Assembly: GCA_900320345.1 (NCBI GenBank)
Contig: ONRZ01000008.1
Span: 1 to 50,669 of the forward strand
Source of the DNA: an uncultured Lachnospiraceae bacterium
GTDB lineage: Bacteria; Bacillota; Clostridia; Lachnospirales; Lachnospiraceae
Direction of reading: 5' to 3'
DNA: 50,669 nucleotides
Positions 17,432 to 26,990 of this stretch are shown piece by piece. A model generated the notes under the pieces. The model was not told where the DNA came from, did no database searches, and saw only the letters and a program-made list of their open reading frames with translations. The translations under genes and the position numbers were made by a program. The stretch's first letter is position 1; each line of letters opens with the position of its first letter.

Positions 17432-17836
17432 CTAATTCCTCTGAACATATAAGGTATAAGTTCGTATATTTCCGTTCTGTGCCTTGCACACAACGGATAT
17501 GGTATTCGTACCCTGATTCAACTGTATCGTACCCGTTCCGCCCACAGCAGACGTTGAAGCAACGGGAGATGCCCCGACATTGATGGATTCCACGCTGCCG
17601 TCGACAGTAAGATAATATGTATCAACGTTAGCCGCAAAGCCGGGAGCTATACCGTAACCCTCAACATAAAGATCCGAAAGATAGTTGTTGGGATTCGATT
17701 CACTGGTCGGCTTCTCGCACGGTGCATCAGGCATATTATAATAGTAAGGAATCCTAAACACAAGTGTTGCCTGAGAATCCGTGTTGGCCTTTCTCATCCT
17801 TGCCGACTCCGAAGATGCCGCGAGGATATTGCTCAT
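17432..17836 (-). pseudogene. Glucosaminidase remnant, C-terminal fragment with cadherin-like domain
   Basis: This is the downstream part of the broken gene at 17869-20028. The frame is open well before the ATG at 17836: upstream it reads RYKSILGSAKYVAERYVKRG, then QNTLYFEKFNVINKENGIYS and HQYMSNILAA, the end of a glucosaminidase domain. The remainder contains PYYYNMPDAPCEKPTS and a cadherin-like beta-sandwich domain (YLSDLYVEGYGIAPGF, GTNTISVVCKAQNGNIRTYT) ending LYVQRN. It would be translated only if a ribosome started internally, and it has no signal peptide of its own. It ends 12 bases before the membrane-protein gene. Confidence 0.8.
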
Positions 17837-17868
17837 ATACTGGTGCGAATAGATACCGTTTTCCTTAT

Positions 17869-20028
17869 TTATAACATTAAACTTTTCAAAGTATAACGTA
17901 TTTTGTCCTCTTTTAACATACCTTTCCGCAACATATTTTGCACTTCCGAGTATCGACTTGTATCTGAGATACCCTGCGATCTTCCATAGAGGCCCTGTTC
18001 CTGGATTATCCTGGTCGCAAGATGGTACGGGCTTATACCCGCCGCCCTTGCCGCCTCGGTGATTACGTTTACATAACTACGCTCCGCTCCGTCCGTATCC
18101 ACAAACGAGGAATCTAAGAACGTGCCTTCCGCTATCCTTGACACACCGTCTTCGTTCTGATAATCAAGGCAGTCCAGTGTCTCAAACTGGAATATCCCGC
18201 TCTCGTCAAGGAAATTCCTCGGATCCATATAGTAGGATATGAGTTCCCTCGAAGCCGAAGCCCATGTTCCTCCGTCAAATCCGTACCAGGTATTATCATT
18301 CCAGTTATATGCCTGCGGTGCCGTGGATTTCCATGAAGAAATGCTGTTCTTGGCAACAAGGTTCTTGCCCACCGAACATTCTGCCTCTATCGCCTCATTC
18401 CAGTCAAGTCCTGTCTCGACGGTCTCAAACTGCCAGTTCGGATACTTCTCATGAAGTGTCCGAAGATTTGCCTTATATCCTTCCGGAAGGCTCTCTATCG
18501 ATTTTTCAAAATCCACATCCTCTGACGGCTTAACGCTGGCGGAAGTTGATATCACATTAACAAAATCCGACCTTATATAGCCCTTCTTCTCAACACCCTT
18601 GCACGTAAACTCCACGTAATACCATTTATTCTCATCGCTTCCGTTTACTTCTCCCAGTATGCTAAGGCGGTGTCCCGAACTCAGCTGATCCACGACCGTT
18701 CCGTTCACTGCACTTTCACGCACCCTTATGCCGGATCCTTTAACAAGTGCCGTAAGAGCATCGGTATAATCCGATGTGTTTTCTTCCACCCTGATGAAGT
18801 CTGCCAGCATCCAGCCTTTATAGTCATCTTTATTGAATTTGTATGATATTTCATACCACTTCCGACCGTCTTCAAGTGTCTTTTCGTTTGTTACGGTCAC
18901 CGTACTGCCGGTACTTAACCATGTGACTATCTCACCTGTTCCGGGTTCCCTGCGCACATTTACGTTTGTCCCGTTTACCGCGCCCTTATGTTCCTTGTAC
19001 TCTTTACTGCCTTCACTATCAGAAGAGCCCGCATCGGAAGCGGGCTCCTGTTCATTGTTCTCCTTAACTGAAACGGAGTCACCCGACACTGTCGCGCCGT
19101 CCGCAACCACCGTCTTGGTAACTCCTTCCACAAAATCAGATCGGATATAACCGGTCTGCGGTGTTAAATTGTTAATGAATGAAATCTTGTACCAGACGTT
19201 CCCGTCGCTTCCTGCCATTTGATCCGTAACTGTCACGGACTGTCCGCTGCCTACCCGGCACATCACCTCGCCGTCCACGGCAGTCTTTCTGACATTTACT
19301 CCGAAGCCCTTTACTTTTCCGACCTGCACTCCTCCGGACTGTGGGCTCTCACTGTTCTGAGCCTCCCCTGTCTGTCCCTGTTCCGGAACCGCCGCACCCG
19401 TGGAAGCGACCTCGCCGTCAGCCTTTATCAGATCCGATCTTAAATATCCCTTGTATGATGTGTCTCCTTTTTTATATACTACCGAGTACCATTTCTTTCC
19501 GTCTTTACCGTCCGTGGCCCCGGTAACACTTATTTCGCTGTTCTGCTTAAGGCACATGGTTATCGCGGAATCCGTAGATGCTCCTTCGCGCATTATCGCC
19601 ACATCCACGAGCACTTTTCCGGATACCGTGCCGTCTCCCTGTTTCTTTTCCTTATTATTACCGGTGTTTTCGGATGCTCCGGTGTTTTGAGCTTTGATCT
19701 TGGATTTCTGGACCAGATCGGAACGGATAAAGCCCGAACTGTCTCCGACTTGTACCTTATACCACAGCTTGCCGTCCTTACCCTTCTGCTCATCGACAAC
19801 GGTTACTTCCTCATCCTTCCTTACTCCAAAGGCGAATGATGCGTTGGTCGAAGCTTCCTTCCTTACCTTGCCGCTTGAGCAGGTGACGGTTCCCTTGACC
19901 GCAGTATATGCATATGTTGATTGCGTACCCGTCATGACAAGTGTAACTGTCATTACAGGGAGCACTAATTGGCGAAGGATGCGGCCACCCTCAGACCGCA
20001 CTCTATTCACACACGTATGAGAACGCAT
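17869..20028 (-). pseudogene. Secreted SH3b-repeat N-acetylglucosaminidase, N-terminal fragment (frameshifted)
   Basis: A cell-wall hydrolase gene broken inside its catalytic domain. The 719-codon frame has a signal peptide (LRQLVLPVMTVTLVMTGTQS then TYA) and five bacterial SH3 repeats, each ending in a G-Y/F-IRSDFV-like segment. A long N-terminal part of the glucosaminidase region (WQFETVETGLDWNEAIEAEC, ISPYHLATRIIQEQG) follows. After QEQGLYGRSQGISDT the frame runs into SRYSEVQNM and soon stops at 17869. In another frame the sequence continues RYKSILGSAKYVAERY, which is the later part of the same domain. The stretch usually between them (the YEGYYNFFNIGA-type block, about 35-45 residues) is missing. 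The break lies near 17955-17970. A consensus promoter is upstream, so the fragment may still be transcribed. Confidence 0.85.
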
Positions 20029-20126
20029 TTTATACCGATTCCCCTTTCAGTATATGTGTTCTGAATACTGTAGATTGACCAGGATAGTCGTGGTCCCCTT
20101 CAGCATTATTTATTCCCTCGATTCAT

Positions 20127-20155
20127 ATAATACAACCCGTTTCCGATTATGTCAA
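20127..20155 (-). promoter_or_regulatory. Promoter of the SH3b glucosaminidase gene
   Basis: A perfect -35 TTGACA (20150-20155) and -10 TATTAT (20127-20132) are separated by 17 bases. The leader is about 90 bases long and contains a small GACCA/TGGTC hairpin. Confidence 0.85.
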
Positions 20156-20205
20156 CCTTTGAAGCGGAATTTTTGTCAATTAGTTACTATTTTGTTACGA
20201 AGCCA

Positions 20206-20240
20206 AAGCAAAAAGCCCGTATTAACGGGCTTTTTGTAAA
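20206..20240 (-). terminator. Terminator of the purine gene cluster
   Basis: AAAAAGCCCGT (20210-20220) pairs with ACGGGCTTTTT (20225-20235) around an ATTA loop, with a T-run on both strands. It is positioned to end minus-strand transcripts from purE-M-N-D and the zinc-ribbon gene. It is symmetrical, but no plus-strand gene enters it. Confidence 0.9.
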
Positions 20241-20264
20241 GTAAATATTTAGAGGATTTTTATT

Positions 20265-20312
20265 CCATTAAGTTACATAATTGTGTTTAATGGCCTATTG
20301 ACCGTATCGGTC
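20265..20312 (-). repeat. Two small hairpins after the zinc-ribbon gene
   Basis: CCATTAA (20265-20271) pairs with TTAATGG (20287-20293), and GACCG-TAT-CGGTC lies at 20300-20312. Both fall between the stop at 20350 and the main terminator. They probably only structure the mRNA 3' end. Otherwise the 20029-20349 gap holds the terminator and the opposing promoter region and nothing else recognisable. Confidence 0.4.
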
Positions 20313-20349
20313 CATCCAAAGTACTGCATCGGATCCGCTGATCTGTACG

Positions 20350-20799
20350 CTATTTTTTTAGGAACCTCATCTCTCCGGATGCGTTCTTATTATCATTAAC
20401 CATGTGACCCGATTTAAAGGAGTTTGCTCTCTCCGCCTTCCTCTCGTTTGCTATTTCCTTCTGATACCTCTCCTCGCATTTCGGGCAGCGGGAGCCCGAT
20501 CTTATCGGCATACCGCACATCTCGCAGTTTAGGAATATATTGGAGTTGGCGGATATCTCTATCCTCTCTTCGACCAAAAGCTGTCTTATCCTGTTGGGTG
20601 ACACTCCCGTGGCTCTTGAAACCTCCGACTGCATAGCACCCGGATGCGCCTCAAGATACGCTCTCACTCTGCCGTAATCATTAAACTGAACGTTACCGCA
20701 TTCCACACAACGAAATTCCCCAAGTCCCGCATATTTCATTTCTCCGCCGCATTCTGCGCAGTTCTGTATTGCGCCCGGCCATGAACGTATATTCTCCAT
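20350..20799 (-). CDS. Zinc-ribbon/HTH small protein, YvyF-like, at the end of the purine cluster
   Basis: A 149-residue protein with two putative zinc ribbons flanking a short helix-turn-helix-like segment. The first is CAECGGEMKY...CVECGN (residues 14-36), the second is CEMCGMPIRSGSRCPKCEER (about 93-112). Between them EVSRATGVSPNRIRQLLVEE looks like a DNA-binding HTH. The arrangement recalls the flagellar-operon protein YvyF (TIGR03826) family, but no flagellar gene is in the window. The start is five bases after the purD stop, so it is co-transcribed with purine genes. The function is not known; a regulatory role is an inference from the HTH and zinc-ribbon layout. Confidence 0.8.
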   Translation of the reverse strand: MENIRSWPGAIQNCAECGGEMKYAGLGEFRCVECGNVQFNDYGRVRAYLEAHPGAMQSEVSRATGVSPNRIRQLLVEERIEISANSNIFLNCEMCGMPIRSGSRCPKCEERYQKEIANERKAERANSFKSGHMVNDNKNASGEMRFLKK

Positions 20800-20804
20800 A
20801 TGCC

Positions 20805-22076
20805 CTATGCCTCATCTATAGCTTTACCTATATCACTCCTGCAATACTTATTATCAAAATCTATCCATCCCGTTGCCTCGTATGCATTTTTTCTCGCCTG
20901 CTTAAGGTCCTCTCCCATTGCCGTAACTCCGAGCACCCGGCCGCCGTTTGTAACTATCTTACCGTCATTTGATCTTGTTCCGGCATGGAATACAAAATAT
21001 TCGTCTTTTCCCTTAAAAGACTCAAGCCCGCGTATCTCAAATCCCTTTTCGTATTTCACGGGATAGCCTTTTGAAGCAAGAACGACGCAGACAGCCGCAT
21101 TATCCTTAAAATCCAGCTCAACCCTGTCAAGAGTACCGTCTATGCAGGCTTCCATCACATCTATTATATCATTGTTCATCCTCGGAAGCACTACCTGAGC
21201 TTCGGGATCTCCGAATCTTGCATTATACTCAAGCACTTTGGGACCGTCTTTGGTTAACATAAGTCCGAAGAAGATCACTCCTTTGAACTCTCTTCCCTCG
21301 GCCGCCATCGCATCAACCGTCGGCTGATATATATTTTTCATGCAGTAATCATCGATCTCTTTGGTATAGAAGGGACTCGGCGAAAATGTTCCCATGCCGC
21401 CCGTATTAAGTCCCTTGTCCCCATCCAGTGCTCTCTTGTGGTCCTGGGCCGATGTCATCGGACGTATTGTCTTACCGTCAACAAACGAAAGCACGGAAAC
21501 TTCACGTCCTGTCATGAACTCCTCGATGACCATCCTGTTTCCCGCACTGCCGAACTGCTTATCAAGCATTATCGACTTAACGCCTTCCTTTGCTTCCTCA
21601 AGAGTATTGCAGATAAGCACGCCCTTTCCGAGCGCGAGCCCGTCTGCCTTGAGGACTATGGGCATCTTTGCTCCCTCAAGATATTTAAGTGCATCATCGG
21701 CGTTGTCAAAATTCTCATAAGCCGCCGTGGGAATGTTGTATTTCTTCATAAGATCCTTGGAAAAAGCCTTACTTCCTTCAAGGATAGCTGCGTTTGCACG
21801 CGGACCGAAGGCGCGCAGTCCCTTTTTTTCAAAAGCGTCCACGGCTCCCGCTACCAGCGGATCGTCAGGTGCCACTATGGTAAGATCTATCTTCTCCTTA
21901 AGCGCAAAATCAGTAAGCGCGTCAAAATCCATTACGCCTATGTTCACGCACTCCGCCAGTTCCGCTATACCCGCATTTCCCGGAGCACAGTATATCTTAT
22001 CCACACGGCTGCTAAGTGATACGCTTCTTACTATGGCGTGTTCACGTCCTCCGCTTCCCACTACAAGTACTTTCAT
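20805..22076 (-). CDS. purD: Phosphoribosylamine-glycine ligase
   Basis: Joins phosphoribosylamine and glycine using ATP, step two of purine synthesis. The 423-residue ATP-grasp protein has MKVLVVGSGGREHAIV, APDDPLVAGAVDAFEKKGLR, PIVLKADGLALGKGVLI, GREVSVLSFVDG and ARFGDPEAQVVLPR. The ATG at 22076 is preferred over one six bases upstream because GGAGGA then lies six bases away. It follows purN by 34 bases. Confidence 0.97.
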   Translation of the reverse strand: MKVLVVGSGGREHAIVRSVSLSSRVDKIYCAPGNAGIAELAECVNIGVMDFDALTDFALKEKIDLTIVAPDDPLVAGAVDAFEKKGLRAFGPRANAAILEGSKAFSKDLMKKYNIPTAAYENFDNADDALKYLEGAKMPIVLKADGLALGKGVLICNTLEEAKEGVKSIMLDKQFGSAGNRMVIEEFMTGREVSVLSFVDGKTIRPMTSAQDHKRALDGDKGLNTGGMGTFSPSPFYTKEIDDYCMKNIYQPTVDAMAAEGREFKGVIFFGLMLTKDGPKVLEYNARFGDPEAQVVLPRMNNDIIDVMEACIDGTLDRVELDFKDNAAVCVVLASKGYPVKYEKGFEIRGLESFKGKDEYFVFHAGTRSNDGKIVTNGGRVLGVTAMGEDLKQARKNAYEATGWIDFDNKYCRSDIGKAIDEA

Positions 22077-22110
22077 ATCCATTCCTCCCGATCATTATAA
22101 AAAATCATAC

Positions 22111-22743
22111 TTATTGCTTATCTTCCATGATCGCACGGCCGTCTTCCGTATGCACCCTGCCTTCCGCGATCGCCTGTATGGCCTCGGGCAGTATCTTCCA
22201 CTCAGCCTGCTCCATCACGCGTTTCTGAAGTATCTCGGGCGTATCCCCGTTCTCAATATAAACTGCCTTCTGTATGATGATGGGTCCGGTGTCAGTCCCT
22301 TCGTCCACAAAATGCACGGTCGCTCCGGTCACTTTGACTCCGCGCTTAAGCGCCTGTTCATGTACCTTTAGCCCATAATAGCCGTCACCGCAGAAAGCCG
22401 GTATAAGAGACGGATGTATATTGATGATCTTACCCTTGAAGGCTTCAACGAATCGCGAAGACAAAACGACCAAAAATCCTGCGAGCACGATAAGATCCGC
22501 ACCGGATGCCCTTATCTCTTCGATCATCGCATCAAAGTATTCTGTTCTGTCCGCATACGATCCGGGGCTTATGCATTTTGCCTCTATCCCATGCTTCTGC
22601 GCACGTTCAAGAGCATATGCCCCCTCTTTATTGCTTATGACCTTTACTATACTTACATCCTTCAGGCTCCCGTTTTCTATCGAATCTATGATCGCCTGCA
22701 GATTAGTGCCGCCTCCGGACACCAGTACCGCTATCTTAAACAT
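22111..22743 (-). CDS. purN: Phosphoribosylglycinamide formyltransferase
   Basis: Formylates GAR with 10-formyltetrahydrofolate, step three of purine synthesis. The 210-residue protein begins MFKIAVLVSGGGTNLQAIID. The catalytic region has NIHPSLIPAFCGDGYYGLKV with the active-site His, then GATVHFVDEGTDTGPIIIQ with the catalytic Asp. It sits between purM (58 bases upstream) and purD. A small GATCAT/ATGATC hairpin lies in the purM-purN gap. Confidence 0.97.
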   Translation of the reverse strand: MFKIAVLVSGGGTNLQAIIDSIENGSLKDVSIVKVISNKEGAYALERAQKHGIEAKCISPGSYADRTEYFDAMIEEIRASGADLIVLAGFLVVLSSRFVEAFKGKIINIHPSLIPAFCGDGYYGLKVHEQALKRGVKVTGATVHFVDEGTDTGPIIIQKAVYIENGDTPEILQKRVMEQAEWKILPEAIQAIAEGRVHTEDGRAIMEDKQ

Positions 22744-22801
22744 GATATCAACCTCTGATCATCCCATGATCCTGTCTTATGTAAACCCCGGTCCGTCACA
22801 C

Positions 22802-23827
22802 TTACAATATGGTGACGCCCTTACTGCCTTCCTCCGTATAACCAACCTTATATGGCTTCTCGCCCGCTGCCTCGATAGCCTTCATTGCCTTGTCGGCATC
22901 GGAAGGATCGACTGCCAGCATCATGCCGATACCCATATTATATGTGTTATACATCATCTCTTCCGCGATATTACCGCTCGTTTTGATCAGATCAAAGATG
23001 GGAAGGTGATCGTAAGAATCCTTCTTTATGACCGCACGTACTCCTTCCGGAAGCATCCTTGGGATATTCTCATAGAAACCTCCGCCGGTTATGTGGCTGC
23101 ATCCCTTGATGACGACACCTGATGCCCTGACTTCGTTAAGCGCCTTAACATATATCTTAGTCGGTGTAAGGAGTGCCTCTCCCAGTGTCATGCCAAGCGC
23201 CGATACCTGCTCCATCATGCAGGATTCCCTCATGGGGAATACCTTGCGGACAAGAGAATAACCGTTGCTGTGTACACCCGATGATGCTATACCTATTATC
23301 GTATCTCCGGGCTTGATATCCTCTCCGGTAACAAGCTTCTTCTTATCCACTATACCTACAGCAAAACCTGCAAGATCGTACTCGTCCTCGGGATAGAAAC
23401 CGGGCATCTCAGCCGTTTCCCCGCCTATCAGTGCACAGCCTGCCTGGGAACAGCCTTCAGCAACACCCTTTACGATAGATGCTATCTTCTCGGGCTCATT
23501 CCTGCCGCATGCGATATAATCCAGGAAAAAGAGGGGTTCTCCGCCCGCACACGCTATATCGTTCACGCACATTGCAACACAGTCGATACCGATCGTGTCA
23601 TGCTTATCCAGCAGGAAAGCCAGCTTAAGCTTCGTCCCCACTCCGTCAGTTCCCGAAACCAGCGTCGGCGACTCCATATCCTTGAACTTCTCAAGCGAAA
23701 AAGCTCCCGAGAAACCTCCAAGGCCTCCAAGAACCTCCGGGCGCATTGTTTTCTTAACGTGCTCCTTCATGAGCTCTACTGCCTTGTAGCCCGCCTCAAT
23801 GTCAACACCTGCACTTTTGTAATCCAT
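22802..23827 (-). CDS. purM: Phosphoribosylformylglycinamidine cyclo-ligase
   Basis: Closes FGAM to aminoimidazole ribonucleotide using ATP, step five of purine synthesis. The protein has [70 protein letters not shown] and [17 protein letters not shown]. The ATG at 23827 follows AAAGGAG with good spacing, giving 341 residues; an upstream ATG (23851) adds eight residues not found in the family. It lies 53 bases after purE. Confidence 0.97.
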   Translation of the reverse strand: MDYKSAGVDIEAGYKAVELMKEHVKKTMRPEVLGGLGGFSGAFSLEKFKDMESPTLVSGTDGVGTKLKLAFLLDKHDTIGIDCVAMCVNDIACAGGEPLFFLDYIACGRNEPEKIASIVKGVAEGCSQAGCALIGGETAEMPGFYPEDEYDLAGFAVGIVDKKKLVTGEDIKPGDTIIGIASSGVHSNGYSLVRKVFPMRESCMMEQVSALGMTLGEALLTPTKIYVKALNEVRASGVVIKGCSHITGGGFYENIPRMLPEGVRAVIKKDSYDHLPIFDLIKTSGNIAEEMMYNTYNMGIGMMLAVDPSDADKAMKAIEAAGEKPYKVGYTEEGSKGVTIL

Positions 23828-23880
23828 ACTGTTCTCCTTTTCTGAGATCATCTTTGTATAACATTATGTAAACTTAATGC

Positions 23881-24399
23881 CTATTTCTTCATGGACTCCA
23901 TATATTCTTTATAGCCAACCTTCTTAAGCTTATCGGCTTTCTTTTCCACGCCTTCCTTAAGTTCTTCCTTATAATCCTTAAGCTTCTTAAGCAGTTCCTC
24001 ATCAGAGATAGCCAGCATCCTTACTGCCAGGAGAGCGGCATTTGCTCCACCGTTGATCGCAACCGTGGCAACCGGGATGCCCGAGGGCATCTGCACTATC
24101 GAATACAGGGAATCCCTGCCTCCGAGAGACGTCGTATGCATAGGTATGCCAATGACGGGCATCGGAAATATAGCAGCGCACATTCCCGGCAGATGAGCAG
24201 CCATGCCTGCTCCTGCTATGATTATCTTAAATCCTTTCTCCTCTGCAGTCCTTGCATACTCAAAAAACGCGTCCGGTTCACGATGCGCGCTTATTATCGT
24301 CATCTCATAATCAACTCCGAACTTATCAAGTATCTCAGCTGCCTTGCTCATAACGGGCATATCTGAATCACTGCCCATGACTATACCTATTTTTGACAT
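23881..24399 (-). CDS. purE: 5-(carboxyamino)imidazole ribonucleotide mutase
   Basis: Isomerises N5-CAIR to CAIR in purine synthesis. The 172-residue protein has GIVMGSDSDMPVMSKAAEIL, TIISAHREPDAFFEY, AGMAAHLPGMCAA, PVIGIPMHT and MPSGIPVATVAINGGANAAL, matching class I PurE (GSDSD and SAHR signatures). AAGGAGGAAG precedes the ATG. No purK is adjacent. It heads purE-purM-purN-purD-zinc ribbon protein, with a probable promoter about 75 bases upstream. Confidence 0.97.
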   Translation of the reverse strand: MSKIGIVMGSDSDMPVMSKAAEILDKFGVDYEMTIISAHREPDAFFEYARTAEEKGFKIIIAGAGMAAHLPGMCAAIFPMPVIGIPMHTTSLGGRDSLYSIVQMPSGIPVATVAINGGANAALLAVRMLAISDEELLKKLKDYKEELKEGVEKKADKLKKVGYKEYMESMKK

Positions 24400-24480
24400 A
24401 TCTTCCTCCTTAACATCCGCACCTTATGCCAGTCCGTCCTTTGATCCGGTCTGACTTAATGCAAGCCTTCCCAATACATA

Positions 24481-24509
24481 AATATATAAAAATTTAAGTC
24501 CCTGCGCAA
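24481..24509 (-). promoter_or_regulatory. Probable purE operon promoter
   Basis: The -35 TTGCGC (24504-24509) and the -10 TATATT (24481-24486) are 17 bases apart. The leader of about 75 bases contains a weak CAG.CCG/CGG.CTG stem; I see no guanine, ZTP or PRPP riboswitch. Confidence 0.55.
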
Positions 24510-24564
24510 GTGTAATGATCACCATAAATATCCGCAAAAAACGTCACGGACTTGACATATCATC

Positions 24565-26643
24565 TCACATCCTGCTTTTTAGCGGTACGTTGAGTTCCTC
24601 CAGTCCTTCAAGCACAAACAAACCATCCTCTATGATAGCTGTCTGCTCACCCTCCATCGTTATCGCATACACTCCTCCAAGTTCTTCATATGGTATCGTG
24701 ATATCCGTATGGCAGTGAAAATATGCCTTATCCGGCTCCGTATCCCTTAGGTCTGAATAGTCATTTGACCTTGCTACTATCGCCTTACCGTCCGGATTGT
24801 ATGACTTCAGATCTTCCTCGTGGCTGTAGCAGGTATCACCAACGGCAAAATGCGGACCCGTCTTCTCACCGATGAGTATAGGCAGAAGATTTTCAATACC
24901 GAACTCCCTTGCCATCCTGTACGCCGTAGTATTGGTCCCTATCGCAAACTCACCCATCGGGAGAGTCTTGTGATGATACAGAAGATTATCCTCTATATAT
25001 TTTCTGTTGAGTTTTTCATCGCTGAAATTGGCGCAGGAATATTTCTCTATGACACCGCCCGAAAATTCAAGCCTTAAGTCAACATACTTAAGCCCGTTAA
25101 GATAGACCTGCTTAACATGAAGGAGTCCGGCGGTCCCCTGAAGCTTCGGTGTCGTAAATACTTCACCGACCGGGATATTTACATCCGCGACACAGTTCTC
25201 GAAATTGGTCTCATGCTCCGGATCCTTAAGTTCATTCAGCGCAACAATAAGCTCCGTTTCGTTTCCGTTACGTCCTTCTATCCTTACAAAACCCGCCTTA
25301 TCAAGAACATCGATCATGAGCTGCTGCATACGCTCATACTTTACAGGATCAAGTGTATTAAGCCTGACCGTCTCCTTGAATATCGCCTCAAAATCCCTGC
25401 CTATACAGGGCTTGGGGTATGCGATTATCGTGAAGCTCCTCTCATCTCCCGGAATGTATTCGTTGGTCATCCTCCCGCTCTTATCGGCATATTCAACAGA
25501 CAGCCTGCGCTGTTTGTCGGAAAACACCGGAGCATACGGATTCTCTCTCGGCGAAAACGGTTCCTCTCCGAATTCTTCAACCACGGCAGGTCCCGCATGT
25601 ACCCTCGCAAGTTCCTTATTATCTTCATAAACCGACCTGATCACATCAAGTTTTCGGTTTACATAATCCCGATCAAGATATATTGCTTCATCTTCTCTGT
25701 GATCGTAATCATACTGTTTATTCGGTATCGCTCCGTAATATCCTATCCTAAGCTGACCGCGCTTATTGAGCGATAACGTGGCCGCCCTGTAAATGATGGG
25801 TTTTAACCCCATATCTTCAAACCGGCGTATCGCAGCCCTTATCATCCTCTCAAAGCCGATCGGATATCTTATGTTAACCGTGCGCTTTTTTGACAGATCC
25901 TTGCCTGTCTTCTCAAACCCCGTACGATAACCTTCCGCATAGGTACGGGCCATATCGTCGATCTCCTTATCGGACAGGCTGTTTAAGTACGCTGCGGTCT
26001 TTATCTCATTTTCCGTAATATATTCACCGAACAGGTAAAGGTACCTTAAGTCGTTAAGGTCACTGTCCATGATCACTCTTACCGCATTATCGCACGAAGG
26101 ATCGATCTGCTCCCTTATCCTTGAAGCGACCACGATCTCACAGTTATCCCGCTCAAACCAGTAAAGGCACTGCCTTATCTCTTCACTTCCGGGAACGCCG
26201 CCTCTTATCTCCTCACATGCCGTCGTAAACATACAGTATATTTCGACAAAGAGTTCCATGTATATCGTCAGTATCTCCTCATTGCCGTCAAAAGCATAAG
26301 GGATGAGAGCCCTCATTTCCGCCGCGATAAAACTAAGATATGCCGACAGCGCAGTATCTATCCCTGCCTTTTTAAGCTTCCCTGCAACAAAGGAAACGTT
26401 AGAATAACTGTCTGCATAATTTTCCGGCAGTATATCGGCATAAAGCCTGCCGTTTAATTCCCTCAGTTCTTCCATCGAAAGAGATCTCAGTTCATCACTC
26501 TTCCGTTTTATGTAAACCTCATCAAGCATTGCAAGAAACAAAGCCGTTTTGGCAAAATAACTGCAAAACGGCTCTTCCAATACCCGTTCATCCGCTATGC
26601 TTTTTATTCTCTCAGTCACAAGTTCATATCTTAATTTTGTCAT
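24565..26643 (-). CDS. M29-like metalloaminopeptidase with long N-terminal extension
   Basis: A 692-residue protein whose second half resembles family M29 (thermophilic/AmpS aminopeptidases). ADVNIPVGEVFTTPKLQGTA carries the first metal Glu. MGEFAIGTNTTAYRMAREF carries the second Glu, TGPHFAVGDTCYSHEED the metal His and catalytic Tyr, and YFHCHTDI the final His and Asp. All expected ligands appear present. The N-terminal half is helical, with an acidic character, and no signal peptide. Typical M29 enzymes are about 400 residues, so some 250-300 residues are extra. The ATG at 26643 is chosen since the upstream one at 26688 overlaps the preceding gene. It starts 14 bases after that gene. Confidence 0.85.
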   Translation of the reverse strand: MTKLRYELVTERIKSIADERVLEEPFCSYFAKTALFLAMLDEVYIKRKSDELRSLSMEELRELNGRLYADILPENYADSYSNVSFVAGKLKKAGIDTALSAYLSFIAAEMRALIPYAFDGNEEILTIYMELFVEIYCMFTTACEEIRGGVPGSEEIRQCLYWFERDNCEIVVASRIREQIDPSCDNAVRVIMDSDLNDLRYLYLFGEYITENEIKTAAYLNSLSDKEIDDMARTYAEGYRTGFEKTGKDLSKKRTVNIRYPIGFERMIRAAIRRFEDMGLKPIIYRAATLSLNKRGQLRIGYYGAIPNKQYDYDHREDEAIYLDRDYVNRKLDVIRSVYEDNKELARVHAGPAVVEEFGEEPFSPRENPYAPVFSDKQRRLSVEYADKSGRMTNEYIPGDERSFTIIAYPKPCIGRDFEAIFKETVRLNTLDPVKYERMQQLMIDVLDKAGFVRIEGRNGNETELIVALNELKDPEHETNFENCVADVNIPVGEVFTTPKLQGTAGLLHVKQVYLNGLKYVDLRLEFSGGVIEKYSCANFSDEKLNRKYIEDNLLYHHKTLPMGEFAIGTNTTAYRMAREFGIENLLPILIGEKTGPHFAVGDTCYSHEEDLKSYNPDGKAIVARSNDYSDLRDTEPDKAYFHCHTDITIPYEELGGVYAITMEGEQTAIIEDGLFVLEGLEELNVPLKSRM

Positions 26644-26657
26644 AACCGATCCTGCCC

Positions 26658-26990
26658 TTATAATCCCCAGAAAACCGTAAGTGTCCACAGCGCCATCCCT
26701 GCCATGTTAAGACCGAGTGCACTGTATGAAACCCACCTGAATATGTCCCTCTCATTCAGACTGTTCATTGCCGCTATCACTCCCACGATGTTCCCGACCA
26801 TGGCAAACAGTCCCACTCCGCCAAGATGCACCGGCGGTTTGCCCTTTTGACTGAACGACAAAAGTATCGAACCTATCAGTCCCGCTATGGAACATATACC
26901 CATCGCAAAAGAGATAAGGCTCGTCATGGAATAATGCCTTGATGTAAACATGAAGCTTCTCTTCTTGCGTATCTTCTTTGGCCTCGGCAT
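26658..26990 (-). CDS. Small membrane protein, DUF6142-like
   Basis: A 110-residue protein with a basic N-terminus (MPRPKKIRKKRSFMF) and three likely membrane helices: LISFAMGICSIAGLIGSILL, GLFAMVGNIVGVIAAMN, and WVSYSALGLNMAGMALWTLT. The layout and sequence fit the DUF6142 family of Lachnospiraceae, by recognition only. Its ATG overlaps the pyrE stop by one base (TAATG), so translation is probably coupled to pyrE. The function is unknown. Confidence 0.8.
   Translation of the reverse strand: MPRPKKIRKKRSFMFTSRHYSMTSLISFAMGICSIAGLIGSILLSFSQKGKPPVHLGGVGLFAMVGNIVGVIAAMNSLNERDIFRWVSYSALGLNMAGMALWTLTVFWGL

Noticed and set aside
24400..24480. Purine-related riboswitch (guanine, ZTP or PRPP) in the purE leader
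   Set aside because: The leader is only about 75 bases and its GACTGGCA-like fragment is not accompanied by the other conserved blocks.
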